Of a stretch of 64,000 nt of DNA, positions 44,879 to 52,390 are shown in pieces. The translations under genes were made by a program, and so were the position numbers. The stretch is from Furfurilactobacillus milii. Lineage in GTDB: Bacteria; Bacillota; Bacilli; Lactobacillales; Lactobacillaceae. Numbering within the stretch: position 1 is the first letter of the stretch; each line of letters starts with the position of its first letter. The DNA lies in NCBI RefSeq assembly GCF_009864005.1, contig NZ_WEZQ01000011.1, forward strand, positions 62,001 to 126,000. The letters are read 5' to 3'. The notes beneath the pieces were generated by a model that searched no databases, had not been told where the DNA came from, and saw nothing but the letters and a program-made list of their open reading frames with translations.

Positions 44879-46189
44879 TTAATTGTCCGTATCGTTATCA
44901 TTATCATCATTCGTATCTACACTGTTTTGATCAGAATCATTCGACGAGTCACTATCATCGGCGTTGCTTTCGTCAGAATCGGCGCTATCAGTCGAATCAG
45001 AGTCACTGTCATCATTGCTGTCAGAGCCGGAATCACTACTATCAGATGCACCATTGCCATCCATAAAATTATCTGAGTCTTGATCCTCTGAAACCGTTGT
45101 CAATGTGTAATCAATATTTGCTAGATTTTTACGTCCCCCAGCATTATTAGCAAAACTGACAATGTCATCATATGAGGCAAAATAAGGTGCACTGCCCATT
45201 GTAAAGAACTCTATGCCATCCTTATTTGTTGAGGAATCATGAGTTATAGCAAATTCTGGCCACCGAAAGCTGGGACCAGCCCCGCCCATTTGACTGCTTG
45301 TCAAAATAAAGTGTTTAGGGTCAGAGCCGTTAACTTGTTCTACTGACAAGGGCACTTCATTCCCACCCGAACCAAAGCCTTTCCATATGCCACTAGCGTC
45401 AGAATTTTGACCTCCGTAATAGATAATTGCTTTTAAGGCATCGGAATCGGCTGTGATGTTCGTATTGAAATCACTATTTGTTAAAAGATTTGAATCGACG
45501 TTAGTGTTCTTATTCGTAGTTTCTTTCTTGCCTCCCACAATGTTTTTTGGTGAGTCTTTATATCCTTCTTTACCATCTACACGAACATTTTTTGACAATT
45601 TCGAGATTTTTCTGGTTGAAACATGAGCATTTAAGTAGTGAACAATGCTACTCATTTGGGTCGGGGAAAACTCTGATCCTTTTTTCCCTTTGAAAATTGC
45701 TTTATTTTGGTTTGAACCTGTCAGAACAAATCCGATACTTTCTTCTGTGTTTCCGTTATCAAATTCATAAATGCCATCTCCAAAATCAGTTTTCTTCCAA
45801 TTTGAAATGCTAGAGAATTGATTTTCTGCGTCACCCCATTCGGGCACCTTCAGTGAAAGCGCCGCATATTCCGTAACTGCTGCGACCATCAAACTGTTAT
45901 TTTTCTTCAATTTATCAACGGTTAACGTTCTGCGATTTTCTTGCGCATGTTTAACATCCTCTTGATGTTTCACAAACAAGAAAATCGAGCCAAGAACCGC
46001 AACCGAGATGGCTAAAAGCAACAAAAATTTATAAACCGGATGCTTTCTAGACTTTTTAGATTGATTGGAACCATCTCTCGAATCTTCAAAACGAAAATCT
46101 TTACTTTGAGCTTCTGTATATTCATCAAATGTTGGTTGGCGATGGTTGTGCTCTTCAAACCATTTCTTCCATTGCTCGGATTTTGACAT
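44879..46189 (-). CDS. Membrane-anchored surface protein with Ser/Asp-rich C-terminal tail
   Basis: 436 residues. A cytoplasmic N-terminus of about 50 residues begins with QWKKWFEEHNHRQPTFDEY, the F-x3-N/H-x-R-x-P-x3-E-type motif seen in the next two upstream genes. One membrane helix follows (about 52-74). The outer part repeats the architecture of the neighbouring lipoproteins: LTVDKLKKNNSLMVAAVTEYAAL (compare FTVDDLKQHPKMSATAITLYGD), GFVLTGSNQNKAIFKG, QMSSIVHYLNAHVSTRKI, then KAIIYYGGQNSDASGIW and DDIVSFANNAGGRKNLANI. The last 75 residues are S/D/N only, ending DNDNDTDN. It is a helix-anchored relative of the lipoproteins. Confidence 0.7.
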   Translation of the reverse strand: MSKSEQWKKWFEEHNHRQPTFDEYTEAQSKDFRFEDSRDGSNQSKKSRKHPVYKFLLLLAISVAVLGSIFLFVKHQEDVKHAQENRRTLTVDKLKKNNSLMVAAVTEYAALSLKVPEWGDAENQFSSISNWKKTDFGDGIYEFDNGNTEESIGFVLTGSNQNKAIFKGKKGSEFSPTQMSSIVHYLNAHVSTRKISKLSKNVRVDGKEGYKDSPKNIVGGKKETTNKNTNVDSNLLTNSDFNTNITADSDALKAIIYYGGQNSDASGIWKGFGSGGNEVPLSVEQVNGSDPKHFILTSSQMGGAGPSFRWPEFAITHDSSTNKDGIEFFTMGSAPYFASYDDIVSFANNAGGRKNLANIDYTLTTVSEDQDSDNFMDGNGASDSSDSGSDSNDDSDSDSTDSADSDESNADDSDSSNDSDQNSVDTNDDNDNDTDN

Positions 46190-46195
46190 TTTGTC

Positions 46196-47395
46196 CTACT
46201 TTCTAAGTGACTTAGTAATTAGCCCAATGCTGGTTAATACCATGACGACGACAGCCCCAATTAATATCCAGAAACCGGGTCCAAAGTAGTTTGAGGCTTG
46301 CTCTGTGATTTTCTGTGCAACTTCACTTTCCGAAATTGCATTCGTAATTTTCACGGCAACTGTTCCTAAAAATGCCGCCTCCACAAAGGCTGATAATGCA
46401 GCAATCACCTTAGCTACTCGACTTGGCAAAATAGCAAACAGAATGAAAACAATCGGACAAATTGTGAGTATTGCAATGGACACCGTAAAATCACTCGTAT
46501 CTATGTAACTGCTTAAACCAAACTTATTGACGAAGTCTCCAGGCGCATTTAAGACGTCAGATAGTGTCGTCGCGTAGTTCCCCAAAATCGGAATATTAAC
46601 TTGAATGAAGTTGAACACATAAACACTTGCCAATGCTAGGCCACCAGCAATAATCGCAAATATTTCCGCAGCTCCGAAGCCGACTTTTTGTCGAGGTTGG
46701 GGTGTCGTTTCTTTAATTTCCGAATCTTGCAATGTATCCTGCGCCGGAGTTTCTTGACGAGGAGCTGCTGCTGCTCTTTCAGGTGCCTGTGCCTCCTCTC
46801 TACGCGGTATGTCTGGCTGTCGGGGTATACGTTCCGCCATTTCGTTGGCCACATTTTTAAACATTGATCGAACGCGCGCCCCATCAAGTTGCATTTCAGT
46901 GAGTCGTTTTTCAAGTTTGGCATCCCACTCGAAGCGTTCACGCCTACTCAACAATGGATAAAGATACGTAAAACCCAAAATGATTAATAATGCCCAAAAG
47001 CGGAACATTGGCAGTGCTTCTAACAACGATGTCGGTAAAATAAGGAAAAATAGTGCAAGGATTGCAAACGTAATGCCGCTATTCTTAATAAACTTCAAAA
47101 TCAATATCCAATGTTCGCGCGTCGGCGTTAAGCGATTCAGTAGGTCGACATGTTCAGTGTCTTTTTCATACTTATCAAGTTTTTTCTGTAAACGTTCAAT
47201 TTCAGCTTGATTTTCCCGATTATCGGATTCTTCAACATCAGATTTACCTTCTGAATTCTCTACTGACGCATCAGAATTCTCTTTTTGATTCATTGCAGCA
47301 GATTTCTTCAAAAACTCGAGTTCATCATCGTCTGGTTTCCGACCATTAATCAATTCAAAATAATCACTTAGCTCCTGAGTGTTGTCTTTATTCAT
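46196..47395 (-). CDS. Multi-pass membrane protein with N-terminal NGRxP motif
   Basis: 399 residues behind GGGAGGG. The N-terminus is DYFELINGRKPDDDELEFL, then a Ser/Glu-rich linker and a predicted coiled coil (NRENQAEIERLQKKLDKYEKD). Two helices (about 100-145) precede a charged cytoplasmic region with a Pro/Ala/Glu-rich linker (RREEAQAPERAAAAPRQETPAQ). Four further helices fill about 245-399. I recognise no family. The gene ends 6 bases before the next one (44879-46189), so the two are translated together, which suggests a membrane scaffold for the surface protein. Confidence 0.65.
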   Translation of the reverse strand: MNKDNTQELSDYFELINGRKPDDDELEFLKKSAAMNQKENSDASVENSEGKSDVEESDNRENQAEIERLQKKLDKYEKDTEHVDLLNRLTPTREHWILILKFIKNSGITFAILALFFLILPTSLLEALPMFRFWALLIILGFTYLYPLLSRRERFEWDAKLEKRLTEMQLDGARVRSMFKNVANEMAERIPRQPDIPRREEAQAPERAAAAPRQETPAQDTLQDSEIKETTPQPRQKVGFGAAEIFAIIAGGLALASVYVFNFIQVNIPILGNYATTLSDVLNAPGDFVNKFGLSSYIDTSDFTVSIAILTICPIVFILFAILPSRVAKVIAALSAFVEAAFLGTVAVKITNAISESEVAQKITEQASNYFGPGFWILIGAVVVMVLTSIGLITKSLRK

Positions 47396-47407
47396 AGTGC
47401 CCTCCCA

Positions 47408-48361
47408 CTAATTCAAAAAGCCGTCCGTTTCTAGTTCATTTGTTGTTACTTGCCCCGTGTAGTTTTTGCTGTTAATTACTTTTAAAGCAGTGTTTAAATC
47501 AAAAAAGTTACTTAACGGTTGCTCGTCACCTGTCGTGCCAAATTTATCTAACTTTTCTGTAAAGAGATTTACTTGAAATGCAAAATTATATAAGTTCTCT
47601 ACTCTAGAATTTAATTGATTTAAGTATTTCTTACTAAGAGTTCCTCTAAAATCGTAGCTTCTAAATTTTTCAGCTGTGCCGTTCATGCCCGAAATATCGC
47701 TACTATCACTAAGGCCATCATTAAGCATTTTTCCAGTTTTCAAATCATTATTTTGTCGATTTTTAACTTCACCCATGTAATTGGTCGCCTTTTCAGCTTT
47801 CTTTAAGTTTTTATTAATGACTTTATCGTACTGACCATCGAAATATAGACTTTGTAGCTTCTTTCCCTCACTAATTCGCCTATTTATAACGTTTATTGTG
47901 TAAATTGAATGTGAGGAAAGAATCGTAAATGTGAGCGTTACGCCGAACACAGCTATACCTGCCGCTGCAATAAAAGATACATAAGGTACAACAGCACTAT
48001 GTATGTTTAATCTCCCTTTTTTTGAATTTAACTTTAGTCGCCAACTGAATAACCAGATCAAGACTATCAAAAACCCAAAAGCTGACAGTCCCACGTAGAA
48101 GCCATGTAAATTAAGTTCAGGTCTTAACTCCAATTTCAATAAATGATATAAAGCAAAAATATTTACCAAAATAGTTACAGCTATTGTTATTTTGATTAAA
48201 CGAACTTCTCTTTTATTGATTTTGTCATTTTGATCTATTTTTTTCGTACTAGCACTCTTCCCATCATTAGGAATAGAGTACAAAAGTTTATCCAACTCTT
48301 GCTCGGTCGGATTTCTTCCGTTAATCATTTTGAAATATTCAATGGCCTTATTTCTGTCCAT
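47408..48361 (-). CDS. Membrane protein with N-terminal NGRxP motif
   Basis: 317 residues; the ribosome binding site is weak. The N-terminus is EYFKMINGRNPTEQELDKLL (same motif as the next gene), then a basic linker and four hydrophobic segments (about 57-75, 88-105, 125-150). The C-terminal half is a soluble, helix-rich domain of about 165 residues (VINRRISEGKKLQSLYFDGQYDKVINKNLKKAEK, LNQLNSRVENLYNFAFQVNLFTEKLDKFG) predicted outside. The end, NSKNYTGQVTTNELETDGFLN, is polar. I recognise no family. It is the first large gene of the block, 46 bases after a small HTH gene. Confidence 0.65.
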   Translation of the reverse strand: MDRNKAIEYFKMINGRNPTEQELDKLLYSIPNDGKSASTKKIDQNDKINKREVRLIKITIAVTILVNIFALYHLLKLELRPELNLHGFYVGLSAFGFLIVLIWLFSWRLKLNSKKGRLNIHSAVVPYVSFIAAAGIAVFGVTLTFTILSSHSIYTINVINRRISEGKKLQSLYFDGQYDKVINKNLKKAEKATNYMGEVKNRQNNDLKTGKMLNDGLSDSSDISGMNGTAEKFRSYDFRGTLSKKYLNQLNSRVENLYNFAFQVNLFTEKLDKFGTTGDEQPLSNFFDLNTALKVINSKNYTGQVTTNELETDGFLN

Positions 48362-48407
48362 TTAATCATCTTCATTCAATTAAATATTTAAACCCGAAAT
48401 CGGGTCG

Positions 48408-48599
48408 TTAATGCAAAAATATATAAATCGGAATCCCCAACTTGTCATGAGCCAGCTGAGCTTCATCAACATGTAGCGGTGTTCGACCATGGATTTTATT
48501 CGCAGCCGAACTGACTGAAACTCCAATGGCATCAGCAAACTGTTCTCTCGTTATTTTGTGTGCATATAAGTAAGTTCTCAAATCCATTTTTTCGTTCAC
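48408..48599 (-). CDS. Small HTH (XRE-type) DNA-binding protein
   Basis: 63 residues from a GTG at 48599 with GGAG 7 bases upstream; the longer frame to 48725 has no ribosome binding site. The helix-turn-helix covers almost the whole protein (DLRTYLYAHKITREQFADAIGVSVSSAANKIHG), with LHVDEAQLAHDKLGIPIYIFLH as last helix. Such minimal proteins resemble phage Cro-type repressors. It is divergent from another small HTH gene and directly upstream of the membrane/lipoprotein block, so it may set the block's expression. Confidence 0.7.
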   Translation of the reverse strand: MNEKMDLRTYLYAHKITREQFADAIGVSVSSAANKIHGRTPLHVDEAQLAHDKLGIPIYIFLH

Positions 48600-48639
48600 A
48601 TTTTTACTCCTTAGCATTTGACGTTCGACCCGCATTCGA

Positions 48640-48668
48640 ATCATAACTCGATATCGGAACAAGTGCAA
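48640..48668 (-). promoter_or_regulatory. Promoter of the small HTH gene and accessory block
   Basis: Minus strand TTGCAC (48663-48668), 17 bp, TATGAT (48640-48645). Directly downstream lies TTCGA-N7-TCGAA, an inverted repeat that could be an HTH operator. Confidence 0.6.
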
Positions 48669-48691
48669 CAATAAATTGACGGAAAGCGCAA

Positions 48692-48737
48692 AAAAGCCCT
48701 CTTTTTGCTTTAAAATTAAGAGCAAAAAGGAGCTTTT
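48692..48737 (+). promoter_or_regulatory. Hairpin hiding the ribosome binding site of the divergent HTH gene
   Basis: Arms 48692-48709 (AAAAGCCCTCTTTTTGCT) and 48721-48737 (AGCAAAAAGGAGCTTTT) pair almost fully. The second arm holds AAGGAG and ends at the base before the ATG. On the minus strand the same hairpin is followed by T-rich sequence. Confidence 0.5.
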
Positions 48738-48968
48738 ATGTTAAACGACATCCTGCATAACGCGCGTACTTCACAGCGTTTATCAATTGCTGAGTTAACT
48801 GACGCGCTGAATAAACGCTATACGATTACATTTTCTAAAAGCGCCATTCAAAGATACGAAAAGGGCGCCGACATTCCGCCGAGTCGACTCTTCGTTTTAG
48901 CGGACTATTTTGGTTGGTCACTTGACTCGCTGGCTAAAGGATATGTCGATAGTAGCCGCCGAAAGTAA
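48738..48968 (+). CDS. XRE-type HTH regulator (76 aa)
   Basis: 76 residues behind AAGGAG. The HTH (residues about 6-65) reads LHNARTSQRLSIAELTDALNKRYTITFSKSAIQRYEKGADIPPSRLFVLADYFGWSLDSL, with a longer loop between helices 2 and 3 than usual. It is divergent from the 63-residue HTH gene; together they form a two-repressor head like a phage switch. A terminator follows, so it is a single-gene transcript whose translation may be limited by a hairpin over its ribosome binding site. Confidence 0.8.
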   Translation: MLNDILHNARTSQRLSIAELTDALNKRYTITFSKSAIQRYEKGADIPPSRLFVLADYFGWSLDSLAKGYVDSSRRK

Positions 48969-48996
48969 ATAGTTTAGATATTAATGATGACAATTA

Positions 48997-49025
48997 ACTT
49001 CCATTTGAGTTTGGAAGCTTTTTTA
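48997..49025 (+). terminator. Terminator after the XRE gene
   Basis: CTTCCA/TGGAAG stem (48998-49003 / 49012-49017) followed by C and six T. Confidence 0.7.
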
Positions 49026-49027
49026 TT

Positions 49028-50284
49028 CTAGTCTCTAAACACTGGGCTTGCCGTATCATGCTGAACATCCCCGGCCCGCACCATTGTCACTGTCAGCGGC
49101 TCTTCAAATCCGTTGCCAACAAAGGTTGCTTCACCCATGTTTTGTTGGGCCAATTCTTTCCCAATATCATTAACAATTGGTAGTTTGCTCAATTCGTCAA
49201 TCGTCGTCACACGGTGAACCAACAGATTGCCGAATTCACCTAACAATTGACTCGGCAAATCGAGCGGACTCTGTGTCGTTAGCATCAGGTATAGTCCCGC
49301 TTTACGCCCTTCTCTGGCAACTCGCGATAAGCCGTCTTGATCAACCCAGCCAACGTGACTGGCAGCTTCAGTCAGATAACGATGAGCCTCATCAACCGTC
49401 AGAACAATTGGCACGGTGTGTGGCAGGTTCGTTTTAATCGCTAGCAACGTCGCAGCCAATGTGGACACAACCAGTTTGCCAACCTTAAGATTGCTTCGTA
49501 GCGCTGATAAGTCGATCACGAGAAAACGGTGTTGAGCTTTCATGGCGGCAAACATCGTTAGCAAATAAACCACGTCATATTGAGTCTTGGCTGATGTATC
49601 CACGTGCGCTTGTTCTGATCGCCGTTTTGGTCGGGGCAAACGGAACAGCCGCTGCATTGTTGGGTCAGCCAAGAACTTCCGAACGGCTGCCAGCACTGGT
49701 ACTAGCTGGTGTTGGCGGGGACGATCATACTGTTGACCCAGCAAACTGAAATCGGCTTCGGCGTCACTGGCGGGTTGGACGCATTCTTCCAATAACTGGT
49801 CGGGCAGCAGGCGAATATCATATGGTCGGGGAAAATCATGCAGCCTTTCTAACTGTGCCTCATAGTCCGTCCAAGAAACGCCCACCTTCACGTAAGGTGT
49901 CTCCTGGTGTAAGACATTATAAGCAAGCCGCAGACTCGTCATCGCAGCGCTCAACATAGCTACAACAATATCGTCATCAATGCCAATAATTTCCGCCAAC
50001 TGATCAGCCGATAGTTTGGCAAAATCAATAAAGGCGTTATCGCCTAATTTGCCAACTACCGCATGTGGCAAATGCGCATATTCGCCTGTGGGATCCAAAA
50101 TAATCCCCGTTTGATTCTGGCGCATCAGTGCATTCAACAATGCCACTGCTGATGTCGATTTGCCGCTGCCTGTTTGTCCCACAATTAACAAGTGTTGGCT
50201 AAATAAGCGATTCGCCTCAATCACTACTGGTTCAGCAGAGAAGCGCCGAACGGCAAAACCATCTAAATTGGTTGTTCCTGTCAT
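49028..50284 (-). CDS. HerA-like (DUF87) hexameric ATPase/DNA translocase
   Basis: 418 residues from the ATG at 50284 behind AAAGGAG. Walker A GQTGSGKST (about residue 36) is preceded by SQHLLIVG; Walker B is VLTVDEAHRYL; the Q-motif and arginine-finger region is REGRKAGLYLMLTTQSPLDLP and GNLLVHRV, and ILDPTGEYAHLP follows strand 2. These are HerA/FtsK-superfamily marks. HerA works with NurA in DNA-end processing or, in bacteria, with Sir2- or nuclease-type partners in defence. No NurA is present. The start overlaps the stop of a HhH-GPD glycosylase gene by 4 bases, so the two are translated together. Confidence 0.85.
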   Translation of the reverse strand: MTGTTNLDGFAVRRFSAEPVVIEANRLFSQHLLIVGQTGSGKSTSAVALLNALMRQNQTGIILDPTGEYAHLPHAVVGKLGDNAFIDFAKLSADQLAEIIGIDDDIVVAMLSAAMTSLRLAYNVLHQETPYVKVGVSWTDYEAQLERLHDFPRPYDIRLLPDQLLEECVQPASDAEADFSLLGQQYDRPRQHQLVPVLAAVRKFLADPTMQRLFRLPRPKRRSEQAHVDTSAKTQYDVVYLLTMFAAMKAQHRFLVIDLSALRSNLKVGKLVVSTLAATLLAIKTNLPHTVPIVLTVDEAHRYLTEAASHVGWVDQDGLSRVAREGRKAGLYLMLTTQSPLDLPSQLLGEFGNLLVHRVTTIDELSKLPIVNDIGKELAQQNMGEATFVGNGFEEPLTVTMVRAGDVQHDTASPVFRD

Positions 50285-50946
50285 TTGACTCTCCTTTCTG
50301 TACCGGAGAGTGTAAATCCGCCCATAAAGCTGGCATCCCACTGCTGTTGATTCTTAACCTTTTTACCAAATTCATCAATCAGCGCATGCAATTCCTGATA
50401 TTCGTCCCAATTCAGGCCAGCATCTTCCTCTACCAACGTTTGAAAATCACGATATTTTTTCGGCACGTCTAGTCCAAGCCAGCCAAAATGACGACGGGCA
50501 TAGGTGTCCGCAATAAATAGCGGTTTATGAAAGCCATATAACATAATGTCATCTGCGGTTTCATTACCGAGACCCTTTACGTTAAGCAGTTCTGCCTGCA
50601 ACGTCTCTCGATCTAAGGCTTCAATCTCCGCCACGTTGTCACCATGAGTACCAGACCACTCGGCGGCCGCCATGATGTACTTTGCCTTGGTGCGATATAG
50701 TCCTGCCGGCTTAATGATGTCAGCCAATTTTTCTGGTGTGCATGCGCGAATCTTAGCCGGATCATTGTCCGTTGCCGCTAATAGTGCCCGTGCCGCCGCA
50801 TCGCCATTGTTTGCACTGGCATTTTGAATCAAAATAGCGGCCCACATCACCTGAAATGGCGACTGTGCCCACAGTGCTTCCGTCGACATCCAATTTTGAC
50901 GACCCATATTCGTTTCTAAAATGTTGTATAGTGGTTTTAAATTCAT
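50281..50946 (-). CDS. HhH-GPD base-excision DNA glycosylase, endonuclease III-related
   Basis: 221 residues behind GAGG. HhH-GPD fold: ILIQNASANNGDAAARAL in place of the Nth helix bundle, hairpin VKGLGNETADDIMLYGF (about 117-133), and catalytic Asp in FIADTYARRHF (about 138). The Lys of bifunctional endonuclease III (G-x-G-x-K-T-A) is replaced by Glu, and the C-terminal four-cysteine iron-sulphur cluster is absent. That fits a monofunctional glycosylase of the MagIII (3-methyladenine) kind, so 'endonuclease III' would be a misleading name. It is coupled to the HerA-like gene. Confidence 0.8.
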   Translation of the reverse strand: MNLKPLYNILETNMGRQNWMSTEALWAQSPFQVMWAAILIQNASANNGDAAARALLAATDNDPAKIRACTPEKLADIIKPAGLYRTKAKYIMAAAEWSGTHGDNVAEIEALDRETLQAELLNVKGLGNETADDIMLYGFHKPLFIADTYARRHFGWLGLDVPKKYRDFQTLVEEDAGLNWDEYQELHALIDEFGKKVKNQQQWDASFMGGFTLSGTERRVK

Positions 50947-51009
50947 ATCTTATTCCTCTAATGGTATTTTACCTTATTTTGAATTTTGACGAAAAATGGA
51001 GTTTTAGTC

Positions 51010-51468
51010 ATGTTAGATCAAATTCGTATCCGCCCTGCCGCAATCGGTGATTACGCAACACTTGAAAACATCTATTTAGTAGACCGTCAACAGGAATTTC
51101 CCTGGGTTACTAGTCCACAACTGGCAGACTTTGAGCGCGACAGTCATCACGAAATGATTATCGTCGCCACCATTGGTGATCGCGTGGTTGGTTTCTTGTC
51201 ATTTTATCGGTTAGCCAATTTTATTCATTTGCTCTTCATTGACCCAGACTACCGTCATCAAGGCGTTGCCAGTCAACTCATCGATTACATGCGGTCACAA
51301 GCAACTGGACCAATGCAGTTAAAAGTTGTCATCGCCAATCAACCCGCCCGCGATTTCTACGCACGATTACAATTTCGCGAGGTCAAACGTGATAATCTAT
51401 CTACGCCGCCAAACATCACCTTGGAAGACACCCAATTAAATCGTTACCCATTTATCCCTCACGATTAA
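51010..51468 (+). CDS. GNAT family N-acetyltransferase
   Basis: 152 residues from the ATG at 51010 (TGGAG, 8-base spacer). The acetyl-CoA pyrophosphate-binding motif is DPDYRHQGVASQLIDYM (R-x-x-G-x-A, about residues 75-91), preceded by the beta-4 strand FIHLLFI and followed by NQPARDFYARLQFREV, the conserved C-terminal strand. The N-terminus IRIRPAAIGDYATLENIY is typical. The substrate is unknown. It is divergent from the glycosylase/HerA unit and followed by a terminator. Confidence 0.88.
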   Translation: MLDQIRIRPAAIGDYATLENIYLVDRQQEFPWVTSPQLADFERDSHHEMIIVATIGDRVVGFLSFYRLANFIHLLFIDPDYRHQGVASQLIDYMRSQATGPMQLKVVIANQPARDFYARLQFREVKRDNLSTPPNITLEDTQLNRYPFIPHD

Positions 51469-51509
51469 AAAAGCGTCAATATAAACGGTAAGTCCGCTTA
51501 CAAACGAAA

Positions 51510-51551
51510 CACCGCGTCAGATCAACATTAATCTGATACGGTGCTTTTTTG
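51510..51551 (+). terminator. Terminator after the GNAT gene
   Basis: CACCG-CG-TCAGAT pairs with ATCTGA-TA-CGGTG (51510-51545), then C and six T. Confidence 0.8.
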
Positions 51552-51659
51552 TTTACACTCACAGACACCACTAATCCGCCCAATTAAAGCACAATTGCCA
51601 ACGGTCGAAGACAGATAATTGCGCAAAAGAACGTCGATGAATACAATGATCGCATTAAG

Positions 51660-51671
51660 TGAACACGTTCA
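51660..51671. promoter_or_regulatory. Palindrome TGAACACGTTCA near the tetR stop
   Basis: A 12-bp perfect palindrome 14 bases past the tetR stop. It resembles the half-perfect TGACCTCGTTCA between tetR and the opu genes, so it may be a second TetR site. Confidence 0.3.
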
Positions 51672-51684
51672 GTGAATCAATCTA

Positions 51685-52299
51685 TTAACTCATTAATCCA
51701 TGCAAAACGGTCGTCAAATACGCCCGTCCAGATGTTACTAAGTCAAAGTTACCGCGACTATATGCCCAAGTCGCCATAATCCCCCGAACAGACGTATATA
51801 ACTGTTGAAAAGCCAACTCCGGGTCGTGGTTTGCCAATCTTTGTTCATCATTTAGCTGTTGCATTAATTCTCTTAACGTATTAAGCATCTTCCAGTCACG
51901 TAATTCGAACTCCTGGTTTAATGTTTCCTGAAAGAATGAGGTAAACACCAATGTAACCACTTGCCAGCCTTGATCCGCAGACAATTGCAACTGAAGCATG
52001 CTGAATGCCAAAATACGTTCTTCTACCGTTGCAGACGGATGTTCTGCTACATAAGCGTCATAGTTTTCTCTCACATAGTTGGCCAATTCGTCATAATAAC
52101 GCTCACGAATAATGTCTTCTTTGGACGTGTAATGAACGTAAAACGTGCCTGAAGACACATTTGCCTCACGAGTTATCTGACGAATCGTGGTCTTTGCGTA
52201 TCCTTGCGCTTTAATCAATTTTACCGCCGCCTGAAAAAGACGCGTTTTGGTTTGTTGTTTCTGTTGTGCTCGACTCACTTTAGCAGACACGCTGATCAT
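51685..52299 (-). CDS. TetR family transcriptional regulator
   Basis: About 204 residues. The TetR DNA-binding domain covers residues 10-60 (TRLFQAAVKLIKAQGYAKTTIRQITREANVSSGTFYVHYTSKEDII). The C-terminal ligand domain is all-helical with VTLVFTSFFQETLNQ and RGIMATWAYSRGNFDL. The start is uncertain: ATG at 52299 or GTG at 52290 (the latter with AAGGG 9 bases upstream). The gene is divergent from an osmoprotectant-type ABC operon and is the obvious candidate for its regulator. Confidence 0.85.
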   Translation of the reverse strand: MISVSAKVSRAQQKQQTKTRLFQAAVKLIKAQGYAKTTIRQITREANVSSGTFYVHYTSKEDIIRERYYDELANYVRENYDAYVAEHPSATVEERILAFSMLQLQLSADQGWQVVTLVFTSFFQETLNQEFELRDWKMLNTLRELMQQLNDEQRLANHDPELAFQQLYTSVRGIMATWAYSRGNFDLVTSGRAYLTTVLHGLMS

Positions 52300-52308
52300 C
52301 CCTTTCAC

Positions 52309-52320
52309 TGACCTCGTTCA
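52309..52320. promoter_or_regulatory. Candidate TetR operator between tetR and the opu genes
   Basis: TGACCTCGTTCA, an imperfect palindrome (TGA-N6-TCA with AC/GT inner pairs) directly upstream of the tetR start, similar to TGAACACGTTCA at 51660. Confidence 0.35.
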
Positions 52321-52390
52321 CTAAACATGGTCATTATAGCATGTCATTATTCTCCTGCCTGGTTATCTACATTGTTAAGGAGCTGATTTT

